5,351 nt of DNA from Collinsella sp. (GTDB taxonomy: Bacteria; Actinomycetota; Coriobacteriia; Coriobacteriales; Coriobacteriaceae): contig JAGZWV010000073.1 in assembly GCA_018378775.1 (NCBI GenBank), positions 1-5,351 of the forward strand. The letters are read 5' to 3'. This document shows, piece by piece, positions 4,186 through 5,351 of the stretch. A program made the translations under genes and the position numbers. The notes beneath the pieces were generated by a model. The model was not told where the DNA came from. It made no database searches and worked only from the letters and a program-made list of their open reading frames with translations. The first letter of the stretch is position 1, and every line of letters starts with the position of its first letter.

Positions 4186-5351
4186 CTACTTGCGCTTGCC
4201 GCCGCCGTCACCGGGGCGACGGGAGCTGCCGCCGCGCTTGCCGCCACGGCTGTTGCCATAGCTGCCACGGTTATCGCGACCGCCGGCGCGGCCGCCACGG
4301 GAACCGGCCTGGTTGCCGCCGCGACCACCACGGTAGCCGCCGCGACGCTCCTCGCGGGTATCGTCGTAGTTGCGCCAGTCATCGCGACGATCGCGGCTGG
4401 CACGCGGGTCACGACGATCACGCGACTCGTTAGAACGACCAGCGCCGCCGCGGCCGCCATTGCCGCGAGCACCCTCGCGACGCTCGCCGCCGCGGCTACC
4501 GCGCTCTTCAAAGCGCTTGCCGCCACGGGACTCACCGCCACGGGCAGTACGCTCACCGCGGCCCTCGCCGCCACGGCGCTCATCACGGCCGCCGCGCTCG
4601 CCATCGCGACCGGAACGACGACGATCGCCCGAACCACGCTTGCCGCCACGCGAGCCACGGCCCTCGTCCTCGCGCTCAACACGGCGACGACCGCCGCGGT
4701 CCTCGTCCTCGCGGCGACGGCGATGCGCCTCGCCCTGGAACTGCTTGGCACGGCGCTCGGCACGGTTGCCGCGCGGGGCCTGCTCAACGACACCAGCACC
4801 GCCGCGCTCCTCGGCAGCCACCTCGCGGGCCACGCTCTCCACAGCCTCGTCCACGCGAGCCTGAACGCCCTCGCGCACGCGGGTCTTGCCGCCGCGCTTG
4901 GGACGGCTCGGACGCTCACCGTCGCTGCGGCGCTCGTCTCGACCGCGGTTGGAACGACCGGCCACATCACCGTAATCGTCGCCGTTGCGTTTGCCGTCGC
5001 GACGCGCCTGCTCAAGCTTCTTCTTGCTCTTGGACTTGCCGCGCTTAGTCTTCTTCTTCACCTTAAAGGCCGCAGGGTCGCGCTCGGGATCAACCGCAGG
5101 CGGGTTGGGACCCACGTGCAGGTCGCCGGCCTCGTAGATGTCGGCGGTCTTGTCCATGAGCTTCTCGATCTCGTAGAACTCATCGACATCCTGCTCGGTC
5201 ACAAACGTGATGGCCCAGCCCAGCTCGCCGGCGCGGCCCGTACGGCCAATACGGTGGATGTAGTCGGTCGGCTCGGCCGGCACGTCAAAGTTCACGACGT
5301 AGCGCACGTCGCTGATGTCGATGCCGCGGGCGAGCACGTCGGTTGCCACCA
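4186..5351 (-). CDS. DEAD-box RNA helicase, C-terminal part (5' end outside window)
   Basis: The visible 387 residues begin inside the second RecA-like domain. Motif V is VATDVLARGID at 1-11 and motif VI is HRIGRTGRAG at 32-41, both diagnostic of superfamily 2 DEAD-box helicases that unwind RNA with ATP. The Q motif, Walker A and DEAD box must lie beyond base 5351. The helicase fold ends near residue 75. A lysine-rich patch follows (97-111, KVKKK to SKSKKK), then an acidic probable helix (about 158-182). A long tail dominated by R, G, E and D runs to the end, with about 16 RGG triplets and SRGGKR three times (233-238, 274-279, 367-372). Such tails bind RNA non-specifically. CsdA/DeaD, RhlE and CshA types share the core, so I give no symbol. 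The first visible codon, GTG, is an internal valine, not a start. Ends in TAG at 4186-4188. Confidence 0.93.
   Translation of the reverse strand, partial: VATDVLARGIDISDVRYVVNFDVPAEPTDYIHRIGRTGRAGELGWAITFVTEQDVDEFYEIEKLMDKTADIYEAGDLHVGPNPPAVDPERDPAAFKVKKKTKRGKSKSKKKLEQARRDGKRNGDDYGDVAGRSNRGRDERRSDGERPSRPKRGGKTRVREGVQARVDEAVESVAREVAAEERGGAGVVEQAPRGNRAERRAKQFQGEAHRRRREDEDRGGRRRVEREDEGRGSRGGKRGSGDRRRSGRDGERGGRDERRGGEGRGERTARGGESRGGKRFEERGSRGGERREGARGNGGRGGAGRSNESRDRRDPRASRDRRDDWRNYDDTREERRGGYRGGRGGNQAGSRGGRAGGRDNRGSYGNSRGGKRGGSSRRPGDGGGKRK

Noticed and set aside
4167..5015. 282-residue minus-strand frame rich in A and V
   Set aside because: It is an out-of-frame reading of the helicase tail, produced by the repeated arginine and glycine codons.
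5347..5349. GTG as the start of a 387-residue protein
   Set aside because: It encodes the valine of helicase motif V (VATDVLARGID), so the gene continues beyond the window.

Overview
This is a GC-rich chromosomal window with one gene on the plus strand at the left and four minus-strand items to its right. The organism is probably a high-GC Gram-positive of the Coriobacteriia (Collinsella-like). That assignment rests on composition, gene types and the look of the intergenic repeats; no marker gene in the window fixes it.

Layout. Bases 1-145 hold a leader with a possible promoter and a ribosome binding site. Bases 146-2281 (+) encode a complete YgiQ-family (UPF0313) radical SAM protein. Bases 2282-2444 separate two convergent genes and hold an 18-bp tandem duplication, then three copies of a 22-bp palindrome repeated every 40-41 bp. 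Bases 2445-3347 (-) encode a complete CPBP-type (CAAX protease/Abi) membrane protease of 300 residues with all its catalytic motifs. Bases 3431-3631 (-) encode a 66-residue RelB/DinJ-like antitoxin with no toxin gene beside it. The antitoxin gene and its leader (a long hairpin and an AT-rich array of three 10-bp repeats) lie between two nearly identical 30-bp direct repeats at 3400-3429 and 3797-3826. Bases 3857-4036 (-) keep only the last 59 codons of an ABC transporter ATPase, a pseudogene. Bases 4117-4152 form the intrinsic terminator of the last gene, a DEAD-box RNA helicase (4186 to the window edge, -). Only its C-terminal helicase motifs and a very long basic RGG-rich tail are in view.

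How it fits together. YgiQ and the helicase look like ordinary chromosomal genes. The stretch from about 3400 to 4036 looks like accessory DNA: an orphan antitoxin, dispersed-type repeats, AT-rich regulatory DNA and a gene remnant. The antitoxin and the CPBP protease lie on the same strand 83 bp apart with no visible terminator between them, so they may be co-transcribed. I see no complete undescribed system. The best leads are the palindrome array at 2340-2442 and the repeat-bounded antitoxin unit at 3400-3826.
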